DNA of 64,000 nt. It comes from Methanocorpusculum sp. (GTDB lineage Archaea; Halobacteriota; Methanomicrobia; Methanomicrobiales; Methanocorpusculaceae). The stretch spans positions 248,001-312,000 of the forward strand of contig NZ_JAUSPQ010000008.1 in NCBI RefSeq assembly GCF_030655665.1, in the 5' to 3' direction. The notes under the pieces were generated by a model that made no database searches, was not told where the DNA came from, and worked only from the letters and a program-made list of their open reading frames with translations. The first letter of the stretch is position 1. Each line of letters starts with the position of its first letter. Shown piece by piece: positions 26,417 to 35,121 of the stretch. The translations under genes and the position numbers were made by a program.

Positions 26417-27993
26417 AATTCAATATTGAGGAATTCAAGGAACGCAGAAAAACCGATTTCGAGGGAGCCTGGCATGCCGGACCTTCAGTCATAACCCCGC
26501 CGGAATCATCAAAGATCTATCCGCGTTATGCGTATCGCCGAGCAAAAGTCCACCCGATCTTCGACACGATCGCCCGTCTTCGGGCCGCCTATATGTCGAT
26601 GGGCTTTGACGAAGCAATGGTCCCCGTGTTCATCGATGAACAGGACGTCTATCGTCAGTTCGGTCCGGAAGCGGCCGCGGTTTTGGATCGCGTCTACTAT
26701 GTCGGCGGTCTCCCCCGTCCGAATGTAGGGATCTCCAAAGAACGTCTGGACGCGATCGCCCAGATCATCGAAAAACCTCTTGCCGAAGGCACGGAAGAGA
26801 AGCTGATGAAGTGTCTGCACGCCTACAAAAAAGGTAAGTTCGACGGCGATGATCTCACGCACGAAATGTCGGTCGCGTTAGGCGTGGACGACGGTGTGGT
26901 CGTTCACATTCTCGACACGGTCTTCCCCGAGTTTAAGGAACTCGCTCCCGAATCATCCAGAACAACGCTTCGTTCCCATATGACCAGCGGCTGGTTCCTC
27001 TCGCTTGCCCAAATGTGGGACAAAAAGCCGATGCCGATCAGAATGTTCTCGGTCGACAGATGTTTCCGCCGTGAGCAGGAGGAGGATGCGACCCATCTTC
27101 GGACATATCACTCGGCATCCTGTATCGTCGCTGGCGAGCATGTCACGATCGAGGAGGGAAAAGCCGTCGCCGAAGGTCTTCTTTCGGCATTCGGTTTTAC
27201 CGAGTTCAGATTCCAACCGGATGAGAAGCGCTCGAAGTACTACATGCCTGAAACCCAGACTGAAGTGTACGGGAAACATCCGGTCCACGGCTGGGTCGAA
27301 GTCGCAACGTTCGGCATCTACTCACCCGCAGCTCTCGCTGAATACGGGGTCGGTGTCCCGGTCATGAATCTCGGGATGGGTGTCGAGCGTCTCGCGATGG
27401 TTTTGACAGAGGCAGAAGATGTGCGAAAACTCTCCTTCGCCCAGCTGTATCCTCCGGTGTATTCGGACACGGAACTGACGAAAGGCATCGGATTAAAAGA
27501 GGAGCCGCAGACGGCGGAGGCACGCCGGGCAGTACGGGCAGTTATGGAAACGGCCGCAGCCCATGCGGCTGAAAAATCGCCCTGTTCATTCTCTGCATGG
27601 AAAGGAGAACTCTTCGGTCATCAGGTGGAGATCTCTGTCGAAGAGCCGGAAGAGAACACGAGTCTTCTCGGCCCTGCTGCTTTGAATGAGGTCTATGTCA
27701 GAAAAGGAGCAGTGCTCGGGGTTCCTGACACCGAAAAGTTTGCCGACGTCAAAGCCGAAGGATCGCCGGTCGGCATCTCCTTCCTTTATTCGGTGGCAAA
27801 TCTGGCGCTCGCCCGCATTGAAGAGGCGGCAAGAGTCGGCGAAGGGACAAGCGTTCAGGTGAAGATGTCGAAACACCCAAGCGATGTGAATCTGAAAATC
27901 GAGGAATATGTCATGCGGTATATCACCGACAATAAAAAGAAACTCGATCTTCGCGGTCCGATCTTTATGACGATCACGTCAAAGATCCTGTAA
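26413..27993 (+). CDS. sepS: O-phosphoseryl-tRNA(Cys) synthetase (SepRS)
   Basis: A 526-residue class II synthetase that charges tRNA-Cys with phosphoserine, the first step of the tRNA-dependent cysteine route of methanogens; SepCysS, the second enzyme, is not in the window. Class II features include the motif-2 region [20 protein letters not shown] and motif 3 [14 protein letters not shown]. The start at ATG 26413 ([12 protein letters not shown]) is chosen over the 18-base longer frame because of the ATGA coupling to taw1 and family length. Confidence 0.95.
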   Translation: MKFNIEEFKERRKTDFEGAWHAGPSVITPPESSKIYPRYAYRRAKVHPIFDTIARLRAAYMSMGFDEAMVPVFIDEQDVYRQFGPEAAAVLDRVYYVGGLPRPNVGISKERLDAIAQIIEKPLAEGTEEKLMKCLHAYKKGKFDGDDLTHEMSVALGVDDGVVVHILDTVFPEFKELAPESSRTTLRSHMTSGWFLSLAQMWDKKPMPIRMFSVDRCFRREQEEDATHLRTYHSASCIVAGEHVTIEEGKAVAEGLLSAFGFTEFRFQPDEKRSKYYMPETQTEVYGKHPVHGWVEVATFGIYSPAALAEYGVGVPVMNLGMGVERLAMVLTEAEDVRKLSFAQLYPPVYSDTELTKGIGLKEEPQTAEARRAVRAVMETAAAHAAEKSPCSFSAWKGELFGHQVEISVEEPEENTSLLGPAALNEVYVRKGAVLGVPDTEKFADVKAEGSPVGISFLYSVANLALARIEEAARVGEGTSVQVKMSKHPSDVNLKIEEYVMRYITDNKKKLDLRGPIFMTITSKIL

Positions 27994-28018
27994 AATAATT
28001 CCATCCATTTTTTGTTTA

Positions 28019-28180
28019 TTTTTTTTTTGGTTGTACTTCGATTTCGTGTAAGGGACGCTTTGGCTGAGGAGATTTGAATTTACGTATCCTCACTCGAATA
28101 TATCTTATCGAAAAGCCCACGATTTTTTATCGGGGTGCGGGGCCGCGACTTCGGCGCGGAGCGGCCCGCGGTGGGGAATC
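28019..28180 (+). repeat. Intergenic repeat family A, copy 1
   Basis: The 303-base spacer between sepS and fumarase holds no convincing gene. It contains an oligo-T run leading into TTGGTTGTACTTCG and, about 100 bases on, a GC-rich hairpin block (28132-28174: GCGGGGCCGC, loop with GACTTCGGCGCGGA, GCGGCCCGC). Both blocks recur in copy 2 at 33816-33958 in the same order. A 60-codon frame across it (28074-28256) has Arg/Gly-rich low-complexity translation from the hairpin and is rejected as a gene. The T-run likely ends sepS transcription. Confidence 0.75.
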
Positions 28181-28296
28181 TTGTTTTTGCATTCAGGAGA
28201 AGTTGTTTTCTTTTTGGTTTTCATTTTCGTGCATAAACCCCACCATCTTTTTTTAATGAAAAACATTAATCCTTATCTCATCTAAACAGATATACC

Positions 28297-29118
28297 ATGG
28301 ACCCCCTCTACAACCGTCTTGCATCCGCCGTGGAACAGGCCATCCGCCAGGCCGAGACGATCCTTCCGCCCGATGTGGAGGAAGCACTGCATATTGCATA
28401 CAATAAAGAAACAAACCCGACCGCACGCGGGGAGATGGAGAATATCTTTGCGAATCTCCAGATCGCCCGGGAGAAAAACGTCCCCATCTGTCAGGACACC
28501 GGGATCCTCGTCATCTACCTGACCATTCCTGAAACGGTGCCTTTTACCACGAAACTCTATGATGCCGTAAGCGAAGGGATCCGCCTTGCAACAAAATCCG
28601 TCCCTCTCCGGCCAAACGCGGTCCATCCCCTCACCCGGAAAAATTCAGGCGACAATACCGGGATCGGGATCCCGACAATACATATAATCCCGGGAGATAC
28701 ACTCCGGGTGACCGTACTTCCCAAGGGAGCAGGTTCGGAAAACATGTCCCAGATAAAAATGATGCTTCCCTCCGAAGTTGGAAAGATCCCGGAGTTTGTG
28801 AAATCGGTCGTCAGAGATGCAGGCTCCCGCCCGTGTCCGCCGGTGATCGTGGGGGTCGGGATCGGCGGGACCTTTGATTCGGCTGCATCCTTTGCAAAAG
28901 AGGCACTCCTCGCACCAATAAATAGCATGACCTCCTTCGAGCAGGAACTCTGCGATTCGATCAACCAGCTCGACATCGGTGTGATGGGACTTGGCGGCGA
29001 CACGACCTGTCTTGCAGTCAAAGTAAAAGAAGGGGCATGCCACACGGCATCTCTCCCCATCGCCGTGAATATCCAGTGCTGGTGTTCACGCCGCGGTGTT
29101 GTCGAGGTGGATGTATGA
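28297..29118 (+). CDS. Fumarate hydratase (class I), alpha subunit
   Basis: The 273-residue N-terminal subunit of the two-subunit, iron-sulfur class I fumarase (TtdA/FumA alpha type). Cluster cysteines are likely those in PICQDTG near residue 65, GGDTTCLAVKVK near 230 and QCWCSRRGV near 265. It interconverts fumarate and malate in the incomplete TCA cycle of methanogens. The beta subunit overlaps by four bases. Class I members also include tartrate dehydratase, so fumarase is the more likely but not the only reading. Confidence 0.9.
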   Translation: MDPLYNRLASAVEQAIRQAETILPPDVEEALHIAYNKETNPTARGEMENIFANLQIAREKNVPICQDTGILVIYLTIPETVPFTTKLYDAVSEGIRLATKSVPLRPNAVHPLTRKNSGDNTGIGIPTIHIIPGDTLRVTVLPKGAGSENMSQIKMMLPSEVGKIPEFVKSVVRDAGSRPCPPVIVGVGIGGTFDSAASFAKEALLAPINSMTSFEQELCDSINQLDIGVMGLGGDTTCLAVKVKEGACHTASLPIAVNIQCWCSRRGVVEVDV

Positions 29119-29618
29119 TCCGGCTCACGACCCCCCTCGGGGAAGAGGTGCTCGATCTTCACGCAGGTGACCGTGTTCTCCTTTCCGGGATCATCTACAC
29201 AGCACGCGACGAAGCCCACATGATGATCAGGGATGAAGGATTTCCCTTCGACCCGAAAGGGGCAGTGATCTATCACTGCGGACCGGTCATCGACGAGGCA
29301 CAGAAAAAGGTCGTCGCCGCGGGTCCTACAACATCCGCACGGATGAACGATCTCACGAAGCACATGCTCGACGCTGGTGTCCGTGGTCTGATCGGAAAAG
29401 GCGGAATGTCCGCTAAAGTCCGCGAGGAACTCCGCGGAAGGGCAGTTTATTTTGCCTTCACCGGCGGATGCGCCGCCCTAGCAGCTTCATGCATGGAGCT
29501 TGCCGGCTGTCATTATCCGGAACTCGGCATGGCGGAAGGGATCTGGGAGATCAAACTGACCGATCTGCCGGTAGTTGTCGGGATCGATGCACACGGCAAT
29601 GATCTGTTTGTGAGATAA
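29115..29618 (+). CDS. Fumarate hydratase (class I), beta subunit
   Basis: A 167-residue partner subunit starting at ATG 29115 (MIRLTTPLGEEV), inside the alpha stop. The frame extends upstream to 29037 but the ATGA overlap and family length favour the short start. Typical motifs are TTSARMNDLTKHML, GKGGMSAKVREEL and TGGCAALAA. It converges with the DUF92 gene with one base between the stops. Confidence 0.9.
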   Translation: MIRLTTPLGEEVLDLHAGDRVLLSGIIYTARDEAHMMIRDEGFPFDPKGAVIYHCGPVIDEAQKKVVAAGPTTSARMNDLTKHMLDAGVRGLIGKGGMSAKVREELRGRAVYFAFTGGCAALAASCMELAGCHYPELGMAEGIWEIKLTDLPVVVGIDAHGNDLFVR

Positions 29619-29619
29619 C

Positions 29620-30837
29620 TTATACGAGACCTGTCGAGACCAAAGCCAGGCAGACAAGCATGGCCAAAATCCCGCCTGAAAGCGTAGCAAGAAGGTTGGT
29701 TCCGGAGTTCCCGATAAAACCCTTATTTTCGATTACAGCACCGTAGAGACTGTCAAGATTCGTGCCGATAAACCCTGCAGCGACACCGATCAGACAAACA
29801 TACCAGGGAGCCACGCCGAGAAGGAATGCGAGGACACAGATAATTACTGCCCCAAACAGGCAGGCGAGTTCGCCTGTCAGGGTGACCCCGCCGTTTGTTC
29901 CGGGAGGGACAGGACGGAGTGTCGTTATCATTCGCGGAGTGCCCCCGGTCACACCGATCTCGCTTGCAAGCGTGTCGGCGGTCGCCGTAGCAATCGAACC
30001 AAGGAACAGGGCAATGAAGATAACGTCTCCGGTGATCCCGTAAAGCACGGCGCCGCAGACCCCGACGCCCGCGTTCGCAAATGCGTTCATATATCCGCGA
30101 CGGCCTTTTTTCCCCTCAGCAACGCCCAGGAACTCTTTTTCCGCATACCGGAACTTGGTGAAGAACGATCCGAGAATGAAAAACAGCATCACCACGAAGA
30201 ACCAGTTCACACCGGCGAAGGTAATGAGGATCACGCCGAACAGAACCGCCGTGAAGACCCCGCTCATATCGATCGTCTTTGCCCGGTAGGCAAAGTAGCC
30301 GAATGCCGCACACAGCACGACCGCGAAGGCGAGTGTCTGGTAATCGACGAAGAACTGCAGATCCTCAAAGAGCGTAATGGTCATCGCGACCCCGAGCAGT
30401 CCGATCATCGAACCGTCCTCGCGGTCTTTTAAGATGCTCCGAAGCATTAAAAGAACGATCACGGCGATGATGCCCACCAGCGGCTGAAATTCGTTTGTGT
30501 AAAGCATCGTCGCTAAAAGAGCCGCGGCCGAACCTATCATATAGAGAAATACCTGATGACTGACGTTTTTGAAGATCTTGAGCAGATATTCTCCCCAGAC
30601 GATCATCATCAGAGGGCCGATCAGTGCCGATACGGGAATGAGACTGGTCTGGTATAATATAGCGAGTACGCCGACGCCGATCGCAAAATACCGGCTTTTA
30701 TCCACAAAGTAGAAGACGGCGGCAAAGGCAAGCATCACCAGACCAAAATAAGGAATATAGGGGGATCCGAGCATCAATGCTGTCACGACAAGAGCAATAA
30801 TGAGACGACGGATCCGTATGTCCATAGGTGTCACCAT
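29620..30837 (-). CDS. DUF92/TMEM19-family integral membrane protein
   Basis: A 405-residue polytopic protein. The C-terminal ~230 residues carry the DUF92 signature: GSFFTKFRYAEKE, GRRGYMNAFANAGVG, TATADTLASEIGV, TGELACLFGA, GTNLDSLYGAVIENKG. Plant VTE6, a phytyl-phosphate kinase, belongs to this family, so a kinase acting on an isoprenoid phosphate is possible. The N-terminal ~170 residues are extra helices. ATG 30825 (MDIRIRR) is an alternative start. No operon partner. Confidence 0.75.
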   Translation of the reverse strand: MVTPMDIRIRRLIIALVVTALMLGSPYIPYFGLVMLAFAAVFYFVDKSRYFAIGVGVLAILYQTSLIPVSALIGPLMMIVWGEYLLKIFKNVSHQVFLYMIGSAAALLATMLYTNEFQPLVGIIAVIVLLMLRSILKDREDGSMIGLLGVAMTITLFEDLQFFVDYQTLAFAVVLCAAFGYFAYRAKTIDMSGVFTAVLFGVILITFAGVNWFFVVMLFFILGSFFTKFRYAEKEFLGVAEGKKGRRGYMNAFANAGVGVCGAVLYGITGDVIFIALFLGSIATATADTLASEIGVTGGTPRMITTLRPVPPGTNGGVTLTGELACLFGAVIICVLAFLLGVAPWYVCLIGVAAGFIGTNLDSLYGAVIENKGFIGNSGTNLLATLSGGILAMLVCLALVSTGLV

Positions 30838-30908
30838 ATTTTATTTTTGATACTGATAAGATTATGCGTTGATAATGACCCAAGTTAAATACTATTCTAA
30901 AAAAAGGG

Positions 30909-32012
30909 TCAGATCTCAATGAGACGGTATTCGCCACGTCCAAGACCCATCTCTTCGGCATACGAGATCTGCAGTTCCGGGTTGGTTCCCGGCCAGACCC
31001 GGGTGAACTTCTCCTCGCCCGGCTGATGATGATCCGGCAGAAGGCTGCCGAAAACACCCTCTTCGGCATTCACGAGATCGAAACAGGCTTTGTCCAAAGC
31101 GACCGGATCGGTCGAAGCAAGGATGCCGATGTCCGGAACGAACGGGATGTCGTTCCACGGCGTACAGTCGCAATGTGGGGTGATGTTCGTGAGGAAGTTG
31201 ACGTAAAACGTCTTCCCGGTTTTATTGCCGACCGCCCCGGACGCATACTCGATCATCCGTTCAACAAACACGACCCCGTCATCCTGCCAGTCGAGATCGA
31301 TCGCATGTTCCGGACAGGTGTTCATGCACATCAGACAGCCGATACAGTGCTCAAGATCTATCGAGACCGATTTGCCCGCAATGCTGATGCAGAATTCCGG
31401 ACAGGCATTCATACAGGCTCCGCAGGTTATGCACTTGTCTTCCAGGATCATCGGACGTGTTGTGTGCTGCTCCCGTTTTCCTTCATTGGATGCACAGCCC
31501 ATGCCGAGATTTTTCAGGGCTCCCCCGAACCCTGCGGCTTCATGCCCTTTGAAGTGGGACACGACAACCATACTGTCTGCAGAGACGATATCGGAGGCGA
31601 TCTTGACGGTTTCAAAATGTTTTCCGTACACATCTACTGGAGTGTAATTCTGACCGCGAAGTCCGTCGGCGATGATCACCGGGCAGCCAAAGACCGGATA
31701 GCAGAATCCATGCATCGCCGCGGTCTTTGCATGGTCAACAGAGTTTCTCCTGTCTCCGAGGTACAGGGTATTGGTATCGGTAAGAAAGGGGCTTGCTCCG
31801 ATCACTTCGATCTCTTTTACGACCGAAGCGACATGGAGCGGACTTACAAACGCGTCATTTCCCCGTTCGCCGAAGTGGACTTTGACCGCAGTCAGATCAC
31901 CCGGGTTCACCATGTTTTCAAGGCCTGCTGCCATACAGAGTGCCCGAATCTTGTTCCCGGTGTTCCGGTTTTGCGACTGTGCTCCGGCCCGGGCGATAAA
32001 GACTTCTTCCAT
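30909..32012 (-). CDS. DUF362-family iron-sulfur protein
   Basis: A 367-residue protein with a DUF362 body (AVKVHFGERGNDAFV, VVSHFKGHEAAGFGGALKNLG) into which two [4Fe-4S] motifs are set near residues 200-245: CITCGACMNACP and CIGCLMCMNTCP. Such proteins are widespread in anaerobes and their redox role is not established. It is monocistronic. A T-rich spacer of about 70 bases separates it from the DUF92 gene. Confidence 0.8.
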   Translation of the reverse strand: MEEVFIARAGAQSQNRNTGNKIRALCMAAGLENMVNPGDLTAVKVHFGERGNDAFVSPLHVASVVKEIEVIGASPFLTDTNTLYLGDRRNSVDHAKTAAMHGFCYPVFGCPVIIADGLRGQNYTPVDVYGKHFETVKIASDIVSADSMVVVSHFKGHEAAGFGGALKNLGMGCASNEGKREQHTTRPMILEDKCITCGACMNACPEFCISIAGKSVSIDLEHCIGCLMCMNTCPEHAIDLDWQDDGVVFVERMIEYASGAVGNKTGKTFYVNFLTNITPHCDCTPWNDIPFVPDIGILASTDPVALDKACFDLVNAEEGVFGSLLPDHHQPGEEKFTRVWPGTNPELQISYAEEMGLGRGEYRLIEI

Positions 32013-32125
32013 TCATGATAACTTTGACCGTGGAACAAGATATGTTTTCGTGCAGATGAAGGGGTGAAAGACACACTTCTCCCTGACCTGGGCACACGGA
32101 CTGCGCAAAATACATTATCTTGTTC

Positions 32126-32139
32126 AACCAAATGCTAAT
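32126..32139 (+). promoter_or_regulatory. AACCAAATGCTAAT motif before dapA
   Basis: This 14-base motif lies six bases before the dapA ATG and matches the one at 7211-7224 before the Eha operon with a single difference. Whether it is a regulator site or a chance promoter-proximal match cannot be told from two copies. Confidence 0.3.
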
Positions 32140-32144
32140 GTACT

Positions 32145-33038
32145 ATGTTTGAAGGTGTAATTCCTGCACTCATCACGCCGTTCAATGACGACAACCCCCA
32201 GTCGCTTGACATTGAAGGTTTGAGAAACTGCATCGAGCATGTTATCCGTGGAGGCGTTCACGGACTTCTCGCATGCGGTTCAACCGGCGAATCGGCTACA
32301 ATGACACATGCCGAGCATATCCGTGTCATTGAAGAGACCGTTTCTGCTGCGAGCAACCGTATCCCTGCCATCGCAGGAACGGGTTCGAACAACACGGAAG
32401 AAGCTCTTCTGATGACCCGCGCTGCAAAGATGTCCGGTGCAGACGGCGTTCTTCTGATCAGCCCGTACTACAACAAGCCGAACAGATCCGGTCTGCTGAA
32501 GCACTATCGAAAGGTCGCTGAGATCGGTCTTCCGGTTATCGTGTACAACATCCCCGGACGAACGGGTCAGAACCTGCCTGCAGATCTGATCATCGAGATG
32601 GTGGAGACCATCCCGAACTTAGTCGCAGTAAAGGAAGCAAGCGGAAACCTTGACCAGATGATGGCTATCATCCAGGCAACTCAGGATCTCGACCGCGATT
32701 ATCCGTTCATCCTCACATCAGGCGATGACTCCCTGACACTCCCGGTCCTTTCGGTCGGCGGTCACGGATGTATCTCGGTCACGGCAAACATCGAACCAAA
32801 GCGTATGGTCGAGATGTATGAGATGTTCAAGCGTTCCGATGTGAAGGCAGCAATGAAGATGCATTATGAGCTGATGGATCTTTCAAAGGCGCTCTTCATG
32901 GACGTGAACCCGGTACCGGTCAAGCGTGCCGCAGAGATCCGCGGTCTGATCAACTCAGGAAACGTCAGGCTCCCCTTAGACTCACTTAGTGAGGAGCACA
33001 CTGCAGTACTTCGCGAGGTGCTTTCCCGGTATGACTAA
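32145..33038 (+). CDS. dapA: 4-hydroxy-tetrahydrodipicolinate synthase
   Basis: A 297-residue class I aldolase-type enzyme. Schiff-base Lys is in [10 protein letters not shown], the proton-relay Tyr in [13 protein letters not shown], and the substrate loop is GSTGESATM. It condenses pyruvate with aspartate semialdehyde for lysine synthesis. dapB starts eight bases before its stop, so the pair is translationally coupled; dapF is separate at 6.3 kb. Confidence 0.95.
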   Translation: MFEGVIPALITPFNDDNPQSLDIEGLRNCIEHVIRGGVHGLLACGSTGESATMTHAEHIRVIEETVSAASNRIPAIAGTGSNNTEEALLMTRAAKMSGADGVLLISPYYNKPNRSGLLKHYRKVAEIGLPVIVYNIPGRTGQNLPADLIIEMVETIPNLVAVKEASGNLDQMMAIIQATQDLDRDYPFILTSGDDSLTLPVLSVGGHGCISVTANIEPKRMVEMYEMFKRSDVKAAMKMHYELMDLSKALFMDVNPVPVKRAAEIRGLINSGNVRLPLDSLSEEHTAVLREVLSRYD

Positions 33039-33786
33039 GGTCATCATCTGCGGTGCATTCGGCAGAATGGGAACCATGATCGCAAACATGGTCATCGAAA
33101 ACCCTGAGCTGGATTTCGTCGGCGGCGTGGATATCCGGGAAGGTACGGTCCTGGGTAAACCGGTCGTTTCATCCGAAAATCTTGCCGCATTCATCGACGA
33201 GGTCAAACCCGATGTGATGATCGATTTCACGATCGCAGCGGCGACGATGATCAATGCAAAGATCGCCGCGAAAAAAGGCGTGGCATTAGTCATCGGCACG
33301 ACCGGTTTTACCCCGGAACAGGATGCAGAACTCCTTGACGCGATAAAGAACGTCCCGGTCGTTAAGACGACGAACTTCAGTGTCGGCGTGAACATTTTCT
33401 GGGAACTTGTTCGCGATGCGGCTTCCCGCCTCGGCGATTACGATATCGAAGTGATCGAGGCACACCACCGGCACAAAAAGGACGCTCCAAGTGGAACGGC
33501 GAAGACGATCCTGAAAGTGATCCAGGAAGAGGTCGGCAAACGTGAAGAGATGTACGGACGCGAGGGTATGACCGAGCGGAAAAACGAGATCGGCGTCCAT
33601 GTGATCCGCGGCGGCGATGTGGTTGGGGACCACACCGTCCAGTTCCACCAGAACTTTGAGACGATCGAGCTTACCCACCGGGCATATGACCGGGCGGTAT
33701 TCGCACGAGGGGCTATCCGTGCAGCAGGATGGGCACCTACGGCAGCGCCCGGTTTATACACTATGAAAGAAGTTCTCGGGTTATAA
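33031..33786 (+). CDS. dapB: 4-hydroxy-tetrahydrodipicolinate reductase
   Basis: A 251-residue NAD(P)H enzyme. The N-terminal nucleotide loop is GAFGRMGTM, and the catalytic region is [15 protein letters not shown]. The start at ATG 33031 ([11 protein letters not shown]) overlaps dapA by eight bases; a longer frame from 32989 only adds antisense-like residues from dapA. It is followed by a T-rich repeat copy that may end the transcript. Confidence 0.95.
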   Translation: MTKVIICGAFGRMGTMIANMVIENPELDFVGGVDIREGTVLGKPVVSSENLAAFIDEVKPDVMIDFTIAAATMINAKIAAKKGVALVIGTTGFTPEQDAELLDAIKNVPVVKTTNFSVGVNIFWELVRDAASRLGDYDIEVIEAHHRHKKDAPSGTAKTILKVIQEEVGKREEMYGREGMTERKNEIGVHVIRGGDVVGDHTVQFHQNFETIELTHRAYDRAVFARGAIRAAGWAPTAAPGLYTMKEVLGL

Positions 33787-33815
33787 TCCGATCCTTCTTT
33801 TTTTCGATATTGATC

Positions 33816-33965
33816 TTTTTTTTGGTTGTACTTCGGTTTGCGAGAGCGTTCGGACAAATCCTATCGCCGCCCCAGGGGGATCCATGAGGAAAAATGGGTG
33901 TTTTTGGTTATGTTTGGGGTGCGGGGACGCGACTTCGGCGCGGAGCGTCCCGCGGTGGAGATATC
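33816..33965 (+). repeat. Intergenic repeat family A, copy 2
   Basis: The second copy follows dapB as the first follows sepS. It has T8 then GGTTGTACTTCG (33816-33835) and the hairpin block at 33916-33958 (GCGGGGACGC ... GCGTCCCGC). Relative to copy 1 the stem changes C to A on one arm and G to T on the other, a compensatory pair that keeps the stem. The middle 80-90 bases are not conserved between the two copies. Confidence 0.78.
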
Positions 33966-34098
33966 CTAATCCCCGGGATGTGTGACCTGTCTTGGCAGAT
34001 TAACGAGAGAGATTATTTTTTTCTTTATTTACTATATTTTACACTTGTTCCTGAGCCCCTTTATTCAAAGTGGTCGATATTCTTTGGAAATTATAATT

Positions 34099-34305
34099 CA
34101 TCACACTAAATTCACGAAAAAATCCACGAAAACACGAAAACCAATAAGATTGGATTATAAGTGATTCCTCATAGTACCCTCCCCCGTCCCCCACACAAAA
34201 CTCACAAATTCGCAAACCTTCGGTTTGCTCGGCTGAGGTCGTCGACTTCGTCGCCAACCCGCCAACGAAATTCACGAAAATGGGGACAGGGGTGGAAGGA
34301 TGGGG
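34099..34305 (+). repeat. Intergenic repeat family B, full copy 1
   Basis: Modules in order are CATCACACTAAATTCACG with repeated CACGAAAA, a CCCTCCCCCGTCCC block, the 17-base hairpin GCAAACCTTCGGTTTGC (34212-34228), then CTCGGCTGAGGTCGTCGACT, CCAACCCGCC, AACGAAATTCACGAAAA and GGGGACAGGGGTGGAA. A matching full copy lies at 48482-48685 on the opposite strand. No open frame of note and no terminal inverted repeats or target-site duplications are seen. Confidence 0.8.
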
Positions 34306-34340
34306 AGGTACGAAATGTGTTACACTCAATTGATATTTTT

Positions 34341-34440
34341 TTTGATTTTCGTGTTTTCGTTCTTTTTTCGTGGATTTCGTGTGATGGGCGGGTTGGACGC
34401 TGAAAGGGGACGAACTCAGCCGAGCGAGTCAATAGACTTG
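34341..34440 (-). repeat. Intergenic repeat family B, partial copy 2 (opposite orientation)
   Basis: Read on the minus strand this has CTCGGCTGAG, GCGTCCAACCCGCC, CATCACACGAAATCCACG, then CGAAAACACGAAAA. The GCAAA hairpin is replaced by unrelated sequence. It lies 36 bases from copy 1 in inverted orientation, so the two could pair with each other. The rest of the 33.8-34.6 kb spacer shows no gene that I can support. Confidence 0.65.
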
Positions 34441-34581
34441 AGAAGATGGTACCACCCAAATCTAAACATACTCTGACCTGTAAATCGGAGCGTTGATTTG
34501 ACAGACACCTCTCTTCACCAACTCGAAATGTATTTCCCCTTCGGATAAGAAATATGGTAATTATACGAGGTAAATCCAAAA

Positions 34582-34755
34582 ATGCCAGCAGTAGTTAATA
34601 AAGAAAAATGTACCGGATGTGCGACCTGTGTGGACATCTGCCCGTCAGCTGCGATCGAACTTGTCGATGACAAAGCAGTCGTCAACGCCGATGAATGTGT
34701 TGACTGTGAAACCTGTGTGGATGAGTGCCCTGAAAGCGCACTCCACATGGAATAA
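34582..34755 (+). CDS. Small ferredoxin, 2x[4Fe-4S]
   Basis: A 57-residue protein (MPAVVNKEKCTGC...) with two perfect clostridial-type motifs, CTGCATCVDICP (10-21) and CVDCETCVDECP (39-50). It is the right length for a free electron carrier and could serve Eha, Fwd or other oxidoreductases. A GAGGTAA ribosome site lies about ten bases upstream. The gene stands alone between repeat-rich DNA and a T9 terminator. Clearly coding: the cysteine spacing and acidic composition leave little doubt. Confidence 0.93.
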   Translation: MPAVVNKEKCTGCATCVDICPSAAIELVDDKAVVNADECVDCETCVDECPESALHME

Positions 34756-34758
34756 ATC

Positions 34759-34767
34759 TTTTTTTTT
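34759..34767 (+). terminator. Oligo-T after the small ferredoxin
   Basis: Nine consecutive T residues begin four bases after the ferredoxin stop, a standard archaeal termination signal. Confidence 0.55.
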
Positions 34768-34894
34768 CTTTCAGATTGATACGCGAATCACGTTGGGACC
34801 CGTCTGCCGAAAAATAGAGTGAACGTGTCTTTTAATTTTCTTTATACAGCGCAATTGCACTGATCATTATATATTTCACTGCCTATACAAGGAC

Positions 34895-34902
34895 ATTTAT
34901 AT
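34895..34902 (+). promoter_or_regulatory. TATA box TTTATATA for the 49-residue membrane protein
   Basis: A good archaeal TATA element lies 24-31 bases before GTG 34926, which is the distance expected for a leaderless transcript starting at or next to the start codon. Confidence 0.45.
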
Positions 34903-34925
34903 ACTATTATCTTCATGTATCATTT

Positions 34926-35075
34926 GTGATTCTGAAACTTATACTTGCAATTTGTATCGTATTGTTGATATTAGGATTCCTTGGGGGGTTATACATTAAC
35001 ATGACAATATTTATTGTCTGTTTAGTGATAGCTGTTGTATTGATATTTGGTAATCGCCTTCTTAGTAAAAAGTAA
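34926..35075 (+). CDS. Hypothetical 49-residue membrane protein
   Basis: A GTG-started frame of 49 codons plus stop. The translation is VILKLILAICIVLLILGFLG at the start, then a short hinge around GLYINM, a second hydrophobic stretch (IFIVCLVIAVVLIF) and a basic end (GNRLLSKK). It is a plausible two-helix membrane peptide with the positive end inside. A TATA box at the right distance supports transcription without a leader. It has no ribosome site, and its base composition is much richer in A/T than the neighbouring operon. I do not recognise a family; the call rests on composition and promoter placement. Confidence 0.42.
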   Translation: MILKLILAICIVLLILGFLGGLYINMTIFIVCLVIAVVLIFGNRLLSKK

Positions 35076-35121
35076 TTGTAATTATATCTTTTATTTTTTT
35101 ATTTTCGGGTAAGTAACTGAT

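Noticed and set aside
28074-28256. 60-codon frame across repeat family A copy 1
   Set aside because: Its translation is Arg/Gly-rich only because it reads the GC hairpin; a similar frame in copy 2 (33894-34109) shares just the hairpin part. No ribosome site, and the remaining residues do not agree.
34161-34403. 80-codon frame and opposite 125-codon frame over the family B repeats
   Set aside because: The reading frames simply follow repeat modules (CACGAAAA, CCAACCCGCC) and are not preserved between copies, so no coding selection is visible.
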